A DNA stretch of 14,648 nucleotides from Gemmataceae bacterium (GTDB lineage: Bacteria > Planctomycetota > Planctomycetia > Gemmatales > Gemmataceae): contig JAOAAM010000295.1 of the NCBI GenBank assembly GCA_026418875.1, positions 1 to 14,648 on the forward strand, written 5' to 3'. Made by a program: the position numbers and the translations under genes. Below, in pieces: positions 1 to 7,651 of the stretch. Below the pieces are notes generated by a model. That model was not told where the DNA came from, did not search any database, and saw nothing but the letters and a program-made list of their open reading frames with translations. Numbering within the stretch: position 1 is the stretch's first letter; every line of letters starts with the position of its first letter.

Positions 1-609
1 CTGTGGCGCGAGGCGCTGCGGGCCTTCGAGCAGGAGAAGTTTTTTGTCCGGCCGCCGCACGGCCCGATCTACAGTCGTGTGATCCCGCTCTTCGTCTGTC
101 CGTCAGACTTTGACACGCAAGAGCCGCAAGACGTGGGGCATTATTACAAGATGGCCTTCACCAACTATCTCGGCGTTTGGGGCACGGATTACACCCGGCG
201 CGATGGCATATTGTTCCTCGATTCGCGGACCCGCATCGTGGACATCCGCGACGGGACGACCAACACGATCATGATCGGGGAGAGGCCGCCAAGTACGGAT
301 TATTTGCTCGGTTGGTGGTACGCGGGTTGGGGGCAGGCCCGGGATGGCTCCTGCGAGTACCTCATGGGAGCGCGCGAGTTGAATAACTATGCGCAGTATG
401 TGGGGATCTGTCCGCCGGGGCCGTACCATTACGCCCCCGGTCATGTCGAGAATCCATGTGATACCTTCCATTTCTGGAGCTATCATGCGGGCGGGTGTAA
501 CTTTGCCTTGGCCGATGGCTCAGTTCGCTTCCTGAGCTATTCCGTCGACCCGATCCTTCCGGCGTTGGCGACCCGCGCGGGTCGAGAGGTCGCCTCGGTG
601 CCGGATTAA
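1..609 (+). CDS. DUF1559 family protein, 5'-truncated by window start
   Basis: The frame is open from base 1, so this is the 3' part (about 202 residues) of a longer gene; the ATG-like start at 79 is internal. The C-terminus carries the family hallmark H-X9-DG (HAGGCNFALADG, about 500-533), followed by the usual short tail. Upstream lie other typical stretches, 'LFVCPSD' near 90-111 and 'DIRDGTTNTIMIGE' near 241-282. DUF1559 proteins are planctomycete-expanded, pseudopilin-like secreted proteins with an N-terminal prepilin methylation-type helix; that part lies outside the window. Their function is mostly unknown; roles in a type II secretion/pilus-like structure or on the cell surface have been proposed. 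The gene ends in TAA at 607-609 and is separated by 142 bp from the next gene, so it is probably a separate transcription unit. Confidence 0.9.
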   Translation: MWREALRAFEQEKFFVRPPHGPIYSRVIPLFVCPSDFDTQEPQDVGHYYKMAFTNYLGVWGTDYTRRDGILFLDSRTRIVDIRDGTTNTIMIGERPPSTDYLLGWWYAGWGQARDGSCEYLMGARELNNYAQYVGICPPGPYHYAPGHVENPCDTFHFWSYHAGGCNFALADGSVRFLSYSVDPILPALATRAGREVASVPD

Positions 610-662
610 GCAATCACCAAGTCTAAAAGCTTCCCAAGTCTGCATCCGACCATGGTGCCGGT

Positions 663-691
663 CGGCAATCCTTTCCGTTGCACGGTATAAT
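663..691 (+). promoter_or_regulatory. Candidate promoter for the aminotransferase gene
   Basis: A perfect -10 hexamer TATAAT lies at 686-691. The -35 position at 17-bp spacing reads CGGCAA (663-668), which is poor. The -10 context CGGTATAATTT closely resembles the tRNA promoter at 6748 (CGGTACAATTT). It would give a start near 698 and a leader of about 54 nt before the ATG at 752. A weak 6-bp inverted repeat (CCGACC at 646-651, GGTCGG at 660-665) overlaps its upstream edge and could be a terminator for the preceding gene, but no T-run follows it. Confidence 0.35.
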
Positions 692-739
692 TTGGGTGCA
701 TTCTTTGTCGGGAAGCCGTGATCCGTCATCCCTGGGCGC

Positions 740-745
740 GGAGGT
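740..745 (+). promoter_or_regulatory. Ribosome binding site of the aminotransferase gene
   Basis: GGAGGT lies 6 nt before the ATG at 752. This strong Shine-Dalgarno decides the start over other in-frame ATGs further in. Confidence 0.7.
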
Positions 746-751
746 GCTGCC

Positions 752-2092
752 ATGTGGCTGTTCGACGACCGAACGGTACCGGAGATTCGCACGCCACTTC
801 CCGGGCCTCGCGCGGCAGAATTGTTGCAACGGGATCAGCGTTACGTTTCGCCGTCGTATACCCGGATTTACCCACTGGTCGTGGAACGCGGCAGCGGCTG
901 CGTCATCGAGGACGTGGACGGTAACTTGTTTCTCGATTTCACGGCGGGGATCGCGGTGACGGCGACGGGGCATTGCCATCCGGAAGTGGTCGCTGCCATC
1001 CGCGACCAGGCCGGGAAGCTGCTGCACATGTCGGGGACCGATTTCTACTACGAGCCGCAAATTGCCCTGGCGCAACGGCTGGCCGAGACGGCCCCGGGGA
1101 AGTCGGCCAAGCGGGTGTTCTTCACGAACAGCGGTGCCGAGGCTCTCGAAGCCGCGTTGAAACTGGCCCGCTGGCACACCCGGCGGTCAAGAGTCATCGC
1201 GTTTTTGGGGGCATTCCACGGCCGGACTTACGGGGCCATGTCGCTCTCCGGGTCCAAGCTGGTGCATCGGCGCGGCTTCTCGCCGCTGGTGCCCGACATC
1301 CATCACGTCGCTTTCCCGCAGTCGGGCGACGGCTCCGGGTATGAGACGGTCCGCGGCCTGGAAAACACCATCCTGAAGCGGATTGCCCCGCCGGAGGAGG
1401 TCGCGGCGGTGTTCGTCGAACCGATCCAGGGCGAGGGCGGCTACCGGGTGGCCCCGCCGGAGTTCTTGCCCGCCCTGCGCGAATTGTGCGACCGGTACGG
1501 CATCCTGTTGGTCGTCGATGAGGTGCAGAGCGGCATGGGGCGGACGGGGAAGCTATATGCGTTCGAGCATTGGGGCATCGAGCCGGACATCATTTGCACC
1601 GCGAAAGGAATCGCCAGCGGCATGCCGCTGGGGGCGATCATCGCACGAGACACGGTGATGGATTGGCCCCCGGGGAGTCATGCCAGCACGTTCGGCGGCA
1701 ACCCGGTCAGTTGCCGGGCGGCACTGGCCACGCTCGACCTGTTGGAGCGGGAGTACATGGCCAATGCCTCCCGCCGGGGCGAGCAATTGCGCGAGGGGCT
1801 GCTGCGGCTGACCGGGCGGGTCTCGTGCCTGGGCGAAGTGCGGGGCTTGGGCTTGATGATGGCCGTGGATGTGGTCCGGCAGGGCGACCCGGACCCTGCT
1901 GGCCGCGACGACATCATCCAGGCGGCTTTCCGCCGCGGCCTGCTCCTGTTGGGCTGCGGGGAAAACTCGATCCGCTTCTGCCCGCCGTTGTGTGTCACGG
2001 CCGAGCAAGTAGACACCGCATTAAGTCTGCTAGGCGAAGCAATCGACGAGGTGGAAAGTCAGGCCGTGGCGTTGCAGGCGGCGTCGGCCTGA
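752..2092 (+). CDS. Class-III PLP-dependent aminotransferase (acetylornithine / GABA aminotransferase family; possible amino-acid racemase or ornithine aminotransferase)
   Basis: This 446-aa protein has the normal length for a class-III (fold type I) PLP enzyme and looks intact. Visible motifs: 'GIAVTATGHCHP' (residues 66-77); the phosphate-binding 'NSGAEA' (126-131); 'FHGRTYGAMSLSGSK' (155-169); 'PIQGEGGY' (224-231); 'VVDEVQSGMGRTG' with Asp256, which should contact the pyridine nitrogen; the Schiff-base Lys285 in 'CTAKGIASG'; and 'STFGGNP' (312-318). The N-terminal 'TPLPGP...ERD..YVSPSYTR.YP' pattern and 'MSGTDFYYEP' recall the archaeal-type subgroup that includes broad-specificity amino-acid racemases and ornithine delta-aminotransferases, rather than classic ArgD. 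No arginine-biosynthesis genes lie nearby, so the substrate is uncertain. It is cytoplasmic and appears monocistronic. The fold and PLP chemistry are near certain; the substrate is inference. Confidence 0.92.
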   Translation: MWLFDDRTVPEIRTPLPGPRAAELLQRDQRYVSPSYTRIYPLVVERGSGCVIEDVDGNLFLDFTAGIAVTATGHCHPEVVAAIRDQAGKLLHMSGTDFYYEPQIALAQRLAETAPGKSAKRVFFTNSGAEALEAALKLARWHTRRSRVIAFLGAFHGRTYGAMSLSGSKLVHRRGFSPLVPDIHHVAFPQSGDGSGYETVRGLENTILKRIAPPEEVAAVFVEPIQGEGGYRVAPPEFLPALRELCDRYGILLVVDEVQSGMGRTGKLYAFEHWGIEPDIICTAKGIASGMPLGAIIARDTVMDWPPGSHASTFGGNPVSCRAALATLDLLEREYMANASRRGEQLREGLLRLTGRVSCLGEVRGLGLMMAVDVVRQGDPDPAGRDDIIQAAFRRGLLLLGCGENSIRFCPPLCVTAEQVDTALSLLGEAIDEVESQAVALQAASA

Positions 2093-2176
2093 GCCGCGGA
2101 ACCCTGGGCGACTCGGGCGGAACCGCTGCGGCCGGAAGACCCTCCTTGCCGACTCCGCGGGCTGCTGCCCCGGGGC

Positions 2177-2204
2177 TTGACGGCGGCATTCTCACCTTCA
2201 CAAT
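2177..2204 (+). promoter_or_regulatory. Candidate promoter for the TPR gene pair
   Basis: A -35-like TTGACG (2177-2182), a 16-bp spacer and a -10-like CACAAT (2199-2204) lie in the 145-bp gap after the aminotransferase. Transcription would start near 2211, giving a leader of about 27 nt to the ATG at 2238. The -10 matches the sigma-70 consensus at four of six bases, so this is a candidate only. Confidence 0.35.
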
Positions 2205-2237
2205 GAACAAACCAATCCGAACCCGCTGGGCTGGGGC

Positions 2238-5200
2238 ATGATGAACCGAGATTATCGCCGCTGGCTTGGGCCTCTCGTCGTGCGGCGGCCGCTACGGTTA
2301 TTGCTGCGGTCATCGCTACGATCATCGCTGCTATCATCGCTGCTATCATCGCTGCGGTCGTCGCTGCGGTTATTGCTGCGGTCATCGCTGCTTTATCTGA
2401 TTCCCTGGGGTGTGTCGCAGGCGGAAGAGCCGCACCTGGAATTCATCCGCGGGCTGCGGGCGGCGGGGGAGGCCGAGCTGGCACTCCGCTACATCGAGCA
2501 GCGCCTGCCGAAGGATCTGCCCGAACCGCTGCAACGGGAACTCACCCTCGAGTTGGCCCGGGTGCGGATGGATCTGGCCCGGGATGAGCCGGAACTGTCC
2601 AAACGTCAAGCTCTGTATGCCCAGGCTCGAGCGGAGTTCGAGGGGTTTTTGAACGCCCGGCCCGACGATCCGCAGGCGGCCCAGGTTCGCTCCGAGTTGG
2701 CCCGGCTGGTGGCAGCCCAGGGACGAGAGGCGATGAACCGCTCGCGACGGCTCGAAGGACCCGCTCGAGCCCAGGCGATCGCGGAGGCCCGATCCGCTTA
2801 CGAGTCGGCCGCCGCGCAGTTGGAAGCCGCTGCCAAGCAACTCGCCGCCCAAGCCGAGGGGCTCGCCGAACCCAAGTCCGCCGCCGAGGCCGCCCGACTG
2901 CGGGAATGGACCCAAAGTTGGTACACGGCGGAATTGGAAGAGGGCACCATCCGCTTTGCTCATGCCCTGACCTACGCCGCCGAAGCCGGTGAGATCCAAG
3001 TTCGCGCCAAGCTCATCGCTGCGGCGATGGATGTTTTCAAGCGACTTGCCGGGCGCGATCCGAAACACCCCACTTGCTGGCTGGCCCGCGCCTGGCTGGG
3101 ACGCTGCCACCTGGAAAATGAGGACTACAGCAAGGCCGCCGAACAGTTCGACGCCATTCAAGCCGAGCGCGGCATCCACGCCAACGACGCCAAGCGCGTC
3201 GCCGCCTATTTCCGCATCCTCATGGTCCGAAAGCAGGACTCCGACCTGGTCAAACAAGCGGGCATGTTCCAATCCTGGCTGGAACGTTATCGGCCCTACA
3301 TCAACACGCCGGAGGGCTGCGGCGCTCGCTACTTCCTGGCCGACACCCTGGAGCGCATCGCTTACGATCCTCAGCGCGGCGGCGTGAAGCTGGACGAACG
3401 CGGCCGGCCCGTCAGCGTCACCGCCGAGGCCGCCTCACGTTTGAAACAAGCCGAGCGGCTCCTCCGTGCCCTGACCGAATTCGACAACGAGTTCACCGAG
3501 CGTGCTGCCGCCAAGCGGATGCGTCTGCTCTTGGCGATTGCCATTCGGGAGACCCCCGAGCGCGACCCGGAAAAGGTCGATTCATTCGAGAAATGCTACC
3601 TGCTCGCTCTTCTCGAAGTCGCCGAGCTGAACGAAGACCTGAAAAACCCGGAATTCGCCGAGGACCCGGACCGCGTGGCGGAAGCACGACGCCAACGTTA
3701 CCAGCGGGCAGCTCGGGCGTTGGATCGGGGATTGACGCTCGTCAAGCCGTCTGACCCCCCTCGCGAAGTGCAAGACGCCCGGCTGCTGCACGTTTATGCC
3801 CACCTCATTGGGGGAGACACGGCGCAAGCGGCCACCTTGGGGGAAAATCTCGCGAAGCTGATGACCCGCACCGGCCGTGGTGCCGTCCCCGCGCTCTACG
3901 CCGTTCAAGCCCACCGGCAATTGATGCTGGCCGCCCGTGCGGAAAACGACCCAAACTCCGACGCCGCCGCACAGCACTGGCAACACGTCCAACGCCTCGT
4001 CGCCTGGATGGAAGAAACCTGGCCCGCCGAGGAAGCCACCGATTCCGCCCGACATCTTCTCGGCTCGATCCATTTGGCCGAGGGTCGCCCCCTGGCCGCT
4101 CTCGAGACCTGGGAGCGAGTCCGGCCTGATTACCCCAACCGTTTCGCCCTTCGTGGTGAGCAAGGTTCCGCTTGCTTCCAACTCCAACGCGATCCCCAAG
4201 TCCCCCCCCAGACCAAACAGCAGTGGCTGGACAAAGTGATCGCCTTGCTCGAGTCGATCCCCCGTCCTGACCCGTCCTCCGAGCCGGAAGCTCAGGCCGC
4301 CTTCTGCCAGGCTCGGATCCAACTGGGGTATTTGCTGCTGCAACAGGGGAAAGATTACCCGCGGGTCGAGCAACTCGGCCGCGACATCGCCGACTCGCTC
4401 GGCACCCTCCGCGTCGGTGCCAAGGCAACGGAGATCAAGGCCCAAGCGGAAACGTTGTGGCTGTACGGGGTGTATGGCCGAGTTCTGGAACACGTCCAAG
4501 CTCGCCGCCACGACGCCGCCGCCGAACTCTTCCTACCCGCCCTCGATCGCGTGAAGAAGCTCCCGCTGGAGGACGACCCCTCGGGCCGCCTCGCCAAGGC
4601 CGCCGCCGAACTACTGCAACTCGGATTACGCAGCAGCATCCAGCAGGGGAACATCGAACGCGCAGAAGAGATCTGGCAAGTCCTGAGCCAAATGGACGAT
4701 CAAGACGAGCATTCCCCCCTCGTCGGCGTGCTGCGCGATGTCCAAGTGCAAATTCGCGAGATGAAGCGGCACGACAAGCAACGCCTGGCCGAGACCATCG
4801 ATCAATACACTCGGTTCCTCGACTCCTTGGCGAAAAAGCCTAACCTCCGACCCGAGGCGAAAATCCTGCTCGCGCAGGGCTACTCCAGCCTGGATCTACC
4901 GGCCAAAGGTCTGGAGTTGATTCGCTCGATCCCTCCGCCAGCCAACCCGCGAGACGAGCCACCGCCGCCAGCCCCCTCCGGTTCCGACGACGATGCCGCC
5001 AAGTCGATGGATGAGGAGGCCAAGGCAAAGCTGGAATCGGCGAGGGAGGCGCAAGAGGCAGCCATCCGCTTGCATCGCTTCGCGCAATTGACCGAGGTTC
5101 GGCTGCTGCGCCAGTCGGCTCGGCTCGCGGCCAAGGACCAGGAAAAAACTCAGTTCGCCGCCGACATCGAGAAGAAACTGGACGCCATGATCGGCACGCC

Positions 5201-5639
5201 GGAGCGCCCGGGCTGGGCTTTCAACAGCTTGGAAGTACGGCGAGAGCGAATCTTCCTCCTCGAAGACTTGGGGAAATACCGAGCCGCGATGGATGCTTGG
5301 GTGGCGATGCAAAAGCCCTTCGCCAAGTTCAGCAATCCGCCGAAGGACGACCGAGAAACCCGGATGCGGGCGGCCTACTACGAAGTCCGCTTTTACATGA
5401 CGCGGTTGGTCTTGATGAGCAAGCAGAAGATCGCTGATCCCGCACGGCGGCAGGCCGAGATCCGCAAGTTGGCCGAGCAACTCGTCGAACAAGAGCGCGA
5501 TTCGCGGACGTCGGACTTCGGCGGAGCATCCGTACGTGCCCTGTATCAAGAGTGGCTTGCCGACGAGCCGGAGCTGTTGAAGGCTTACGTCGCCGCCGGC
5601 GGCAAAGTCTTGCTCCCGCCAACATCGCCCGCTCAATGA
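2238..5639 (+). CDS. Large exported TPR/alpha-solenoid protein (1133 aa)
   Basis: I recognise the architecture but not a named family. The basic N-terminus (MMNRDYRRW) is followed by a repeat-built Leu/Ser/Arg stretch (residues about 19-52) and then 'LYLIPWGVSQA|EEPHLEF', which looks like the end of a signal peptide with cleavage near Ala62. The rest is almost entirely amphipathic helix with Ala/Leu/Arg/Glu-rich helical pairs typical of TPR solenoids, for example 'ARAWLGRCHLENEDYSKAAEQF' split around residues 280-305, 'AEGRPLAALETWERVRPDYP' near 613-632, and 'LAQGYSSLDLPAKGLELI' near 877. A Pro/Asp-rich linker (PPPANPRDEPPPPAPSGSDDD, in two parts, about 897-917) splits off a C-terminal helical domain. 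Expected location is the periplasm. A protein-interaction scaffold is the likely role. The start at 2238 or 2241 has only a weak GGGG Shine-Dalgarno. It is followed 19 bp later by a second exported TPR-like gene, so the two are probably co-transcribed and may work together. Confidence 0.85.
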   Translation: MMNRDYRRWLGPLVVRRPLRLLLRSSLRSSLLSSLLSSLRSSLRLLLRSSLLYLIPWGVSQAEEPHLEFIRGLRAAGEAELALRYIEQRLPKDLPEPLQRELTLELARVRMDLARDEPELSKRQALYAQARAEFEGFLNARPDDPQAAQVRSELARLVAAQGREAMNRSRRLEGPARAQAIAEARSAYESAAAQLEAAAKQLAAQAEGLAEPKSAAEAARLREWTQSWYTAELEEGTIRFAHALTYAAEAGEIQVRAKLIAAAMDVFKRLAGRDPKHPTCWLARAWLGRCHLENEDYSKAAEQFDAIQAERGIHANDAKRVAAYFRILMVRKQDSDLVKQAGMFQSWLERYRPYINTPEGCGARYFLADTLERIAYDPQRGGVKLDERGRPVSVTAEAASRLKQAERLLRALTEFDNEFTERAAAKRMRLLLAIAIRETPERDPEKVDSFEKCYLLALLEVAELNEDLKNPEFAEDPDRVAEARRQRYQRAARALDRGLTLVKPSDPPREVQDARLLHVYAHLIGGDTAQAATLGENLAKLMTRTGRGAVPALYAVQAHRQLMLAARAENDPNSDAAAQHWQHVQRLVAWMEETWPAEEATDSARHLLGSIHLAEGRPLAALETWERVRPDYPNRFALRGEQGSACFQLQRDPQVPPQTKQQWLDKVIALLESIPRPDPSSEPEAQAAFCQARIQLGYLLLQQGKDYPRVEQLGRDIADSLGTLRVGAKATEIKAQAETLWLYGVYGRVLEHVQARRHDAAAELFLPALDRVKKLPLEDDPSGRLAKAAAELLQLGLRSSIQQGNIERAEEIWQVLSQMDDQDEHSPLVGVLRDVQVQIREMKRHDKQRLAETIDQYTRFLDSLAKKPNLRPEAKILLAQGYSSLDLPAKGLELIRSIPPPANPRDEPPPPAPSGSDDDAAKSMDEEAKAKLESAREAQEAAIRLHRFAQLTEVRLLRQSARLAAKDQEKTQFAADIEKKLDAMIGTPERPGWAFNSLEVRRERIFLLEDLGKYRAAMDAWVAMQKPFAKFSNPPKDDRETRMRAAYYEVRFYMTRLVLMSKQKIADPARRQAEIRKLAEQLVEQERDSRTSDFGGASVRALYQEWLADEPELLKAYVAAGGKVLLPPTSPAQ
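2291..2392. repeat. 12-bp in-frame tandem repeat in the signal-peptide region
   Basis: Eight full 12-bp units plus half a unit, of the form GCTGCGGTCATC with variants (GCTACGATCATC, GCTGCTATCATC, GCTGCGGTTATT), starting at 2291, 2303, 2315, 2327, 2339, 2351, 2363, 2375 and 2387. In the gene's frame they encode RSSL/LLLR/SSLL tetrapeptides. In the +2 frame they encode a purely hydrophobic Ala-Ala-Val-Ile pattern. The unit is four codons long, so gain or loss of copies keeps the frame. Confidence 0.9.
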
Positions 5640-5658
5640 GGGATGGAGGTCGAAACCG

Positions 5659-6711
5659 ATGCGTTGCTTCGCTTGGCTAGCGCTCTTCCTGGTCGCCCCC
5701 CTCGCTTGGGGACAATCCCGCGACATCGTCTACTATCTCGATCGGACGAGTAAGTCGGACAAACCAGCGGCCTTCGAGGGCAGCGTTGTCGAGGAGTCGA
5801 TCAACGGCGTTCGCGTGAAGCCGGCAAACGGGACGGAGCGGACATTCGGCACCCTGGACCTGGTGGACATCGCCTACGCTCCGCCGCGCTCCCTGGAGTT
5901 GAAATTCCAGACGATCACCCTGGCCGAAGCCGCCGTCCGCACTGGGACCGCGGATCGCCCCCGCATGCAGCAACTACTGCGCGAATATCTTGCCATCGTC
6001 GAACCGCTGCGCGAGGCGCGAGCCGCGAGTTTGCGTCGCCACGTGGCCTACCGCATCGCTTGTTTGAAAGCGCAACTCGCCGAATCGGCCGACGAAATTC
6101 AGGAAGCCGTCCGCGACTTTTCCCGATTGCGGACAGAGCTTCTGGAAAGCTGGCAATTGATTCCCGCCGCCCGATGGCACGCCCAACTGCTGATCGACCT
6201 TGGCCGCACCGCCGAAGCCTTGGAAGTTCTCGATGCCGCCAGCCGAACCCCTCGTCTGAGCGTGGACATCAAGCGCGATTTGGGCCTGCACGTGATTGAC
6301 CTGATGCTGCGTTGCGAGAAACACCGCGATGCCGAGGCCCGCATCGCCGATGAATTGGCCGAACTGCCCGCCGATCACCCTTCCGTCCCGCTGCTAAACC
6401 TTTACCGGATCGCCGCCGTTGGCTGGACCGCGTCGCTGGAGGAGACCGCGGCGAAGCTGAAACAGGCCGTCGACACCGCTGAAACGCCAGTGGTCAAGGC
6501 CGTCGGCTATAACCTTCTTGGGCATTTATTTTCGTCGAAAAAGCAATTCGAAGATGCGATGTGGTCGTACCTGTGGGTGGACGTCGTGTACTCGCAAGAC
6601 CGGCGGGAGCACGTCAAGGCGCTGGAGCGGCTGGTGAACGTCTTCACGGAATTAAAAGACGAATCTCGGGCGGAGAAATATCGCGAAAAACTCCGCGCGG
6701 CTCGGCAATGA
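5659..6711 (+). CDS. Exported TPR-like helical protein with N-terminal beta domain (350 aa)
   Basis: Not a named family that I recognise. A clean signal peptide, MRCFAWLALFLVAPLAWG, precedes a short beta-rich region (residues about 20-75; 'AFEGSVVEESINGVRVKPANG' split, then 'TLDLVDIAY') that resembles the small SH3/Sm-like barrel often found at the start of planctomycete exported proteins. The remainder is helical, with TPR-type pairs such as 'ARWHAQLLIDLGRTAEALEVL' (in two parts, about 170-190) and 'YNLLGHLFSSKKQFEDAMWSY' (in two parts, about 283-303). GGAGGT (5645-5650) sits 8 nt before the ATG, a good ribosome site. The gene lies 19 bp behind the 1133-aa TPR gene in the same direction, so they probably form a two-gene operon and may form a periplasmic complex. 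The function is unknown. Confidence 0.85.
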   Translation: MRCFAWLALFLVAPLAWGQSRDIVYYLDRTSKSDKPAAFEGSVVEESINGVRVKPANGTERTFGTLDLVDIAYAPPRSLELKFQTITLAEAAVRTGTADRPRMQQLLREYLAIVEPLREARAASLRRHVAYRIACLKAQLAESADEIQEAVRDFSRLRTELLESWQLIPAARWHAQLLIDLGRTAEALEVLDAASRTPRLSVDIKRDLGLHVIDLMLRCEKHRDAEARIADELAELPADHPSVPLLNLYRIAAVGWTASLEETAAKLKQAVDTAETPVVKAVGYNLLGHLFSSKKQFEDAMWSYLWVDVVYSQDRREHVKALERLVNVFTELKDESRAEKYREKLRAARQ

Positions 6712-6724
6712 CGGCCGGGCCGCG

Positions 6725-6753
6725 TTGCCGACTCGATCTCCAAGCGGTACAAT
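6725..6753 (+). promoter_or_regulatory. tRNA-Ala promoter
   Basis: TTGCCG (6725-6730), exactly 17 bp of spacer, then TACAAT (6748-6753). The tRNA begins 12 bp after the -10 element, so transcription would start just upstream of the mature 5' end. The -35 lies 13 bp after the stop codon of the preceding gene. Confidence 0.6.
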
Positions 6754-6765
6754 TTCGAGGCGACC

Positions 6766-6838
6766 GGGGCGGTAGCTCAGTTGGGAGAGCGCTGCAATCG
6801 CACTGCAGAGGTCGAGGGTTCGACTCCCTTCCGCTCCA
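6766..6838 (+). tRNA. tRNA-Ala (anticodon CGC)
   Basis: A complete 73-nt cloverleaf. The acceptor stem GGGGCGG (6766-6772) pairs with CCGCTCC (6831-6837) and includes G3:U70, the alanine identity pair. The D-arm is GCTC/GAGC, the anticodon stem CTGCA/TGCAG with loop ATCGCAC (anticodon CGC, reading GCG), and the T-arm GAGGG-TTCGACT-CCCTT. The discriminator is A (6838). CCA is not encoded (next bases AT), so it must be added after transcription. Not a suppressor tRNA. Confidence 0.96.
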
Positions 6839-7108
6839 ATTCGACGCTGTGCGACACGAACTCACGTCGACCACGATCCGGCACAACTTGGCCATCGGCC
6901 AAGGGTTGCGGTTCAAAAAACCTGAACTTGTCACGACTGGTTGTTTGCACGCTGCCAGACTTTTTGGCGTCCCTTGCGTCGGAATTTGCGTCACTGCCCC
7001 CCGCGCAGCACCCGCTTGGGAATATGCAATCGCTCTTGTCCGAGGCCCGGTCTGCGTCGGAACAAAATACGACGATCGGCCGCCCACCTTATCCGCCAAC
7101 GCAGCAAG
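6839..7108. other. Spacer between the tRNA and the MgtC remnant, no supported gene
   Basis: About 270 bp in which several frames are open, but none shows a recognisable domain, a good ribosome site or membrane segments. In particular, the N-terminal transmembrane domain expected in front of the MgtC-type C-terminal domain is absent. It may be decayed sequence from an integration or deletion beside the tRNA; I see no clear repeat of the tRNA 3' end in it. Confidence 0.4.
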
Positions 7109-7384
7109 ACCCTCACGGACGTGGAGACGCTCGATCATTTGCGGGTCGAGATGGTTCCCAGCCGCGGTGCCCACATCCGCCACATCCTCATGCGACACGT
7201 CATCGGGCATGAGAAACTCACGCTTCAAAAGATTGCCACCGAAGACGACGAGGGTGGACGCACCACCGTCGTCGCCACGATTGACTCACCCGATCGAAAC
7301 GACCGGGCCATGGAGGATTTGGTTGCCCGAATCAGCATCGAGCCAGAGGTGAAACTCGTGAGTTGGCAGCGCTCGGCTGCCTGA
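7109..7384 (+). pseudogene. MgtC/SapB-family C-terminal domain remnant
   Basis: The reading frame ending at TGA 7382-7384 carries about 90 residues resembling the cytosolic ACT-like C-terminal domain of MgtC/SapB proteins: 'AHIRHILMRHVIGHEKLTLQ' about one third in, then 'EDDEGG', 'RNDRAMEDLVARISIEPEV' and a final 'VSW'. Family members combine this domain with an N-terminal membrane domain of several helices, which is missing here. Resemblance starts near 7109 ('TLTDVETLDHLRVE'). Upstream residues in the same frame are Arg/Pro-rich and look like non-coding translation. No ribosome site fits a start at this point. I read it as a 5'-deleted gene. MgtC proteins are linked to Mg2+ stress and virulence/ATPase regulation in other bacteria. 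Confidence 0.7.
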
Positions 7385-7651
7385 GTTGACTTTGCTACCG
7401 CCCGCGTTGTCAACCCAGTCGCCCTTGTTCACTCGAAGGTACGAAAGTCCCGGCCTCGATCGCGGATCGCCGAATTCTCCAACACCACCTTCGTTCTCTC
7501 CCTAGGGTCAGCTGGCCAGTTGCTGGCGCGAAATCATGCATGGACGAAGATTTGACAAAACCACGATCAGAGACTTCGAAAAGCCGCGAGTACGTCCGAT
7601 AACAAACCTGATACGGGAAAGTGCGGTCTTGTGGTTTGAGAAGGGGCAGCC
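7385..7651. other. Upstream region of the efflux operon
   Basis: 267 bp without a supported gene. It contains a perfect TTGACA at 7552-7557, but the -10 position at 17 bp reads TTCGAA, so no complete sigma-70 promoter can be called. Just before the next start, AAGGGG (7641-7646) lies 5 nt upstream of ATG 7652 and serves as the ribosome site. The operon promoter is probably within this stretch. Confidence 0.35.

Noticed and set aside
2203..2241. 12-codon leader peptide (MNKPIRTRWAGA) whose stop overlaps the TPR gene start
   Set aside because: No ribosome site, it lies ahead of the predicted transcription start, and there is no regulatory logic such as repeated codons.
3582..4511. Long minus-strand open frames inside the 1133-aa TPR gene (also 2382-3272 and 4896-5726)
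   Set aside because: Expected shadows of a high-GC coding strand; no domains and no ribosome sites.
6644..7228. 194-aa minus-strand open frame across the tRNA containing 'SGRESNPRPL'
   Set aside because: This peptide is the well-known artefact of translating a tRNA gene on the antisense strand.
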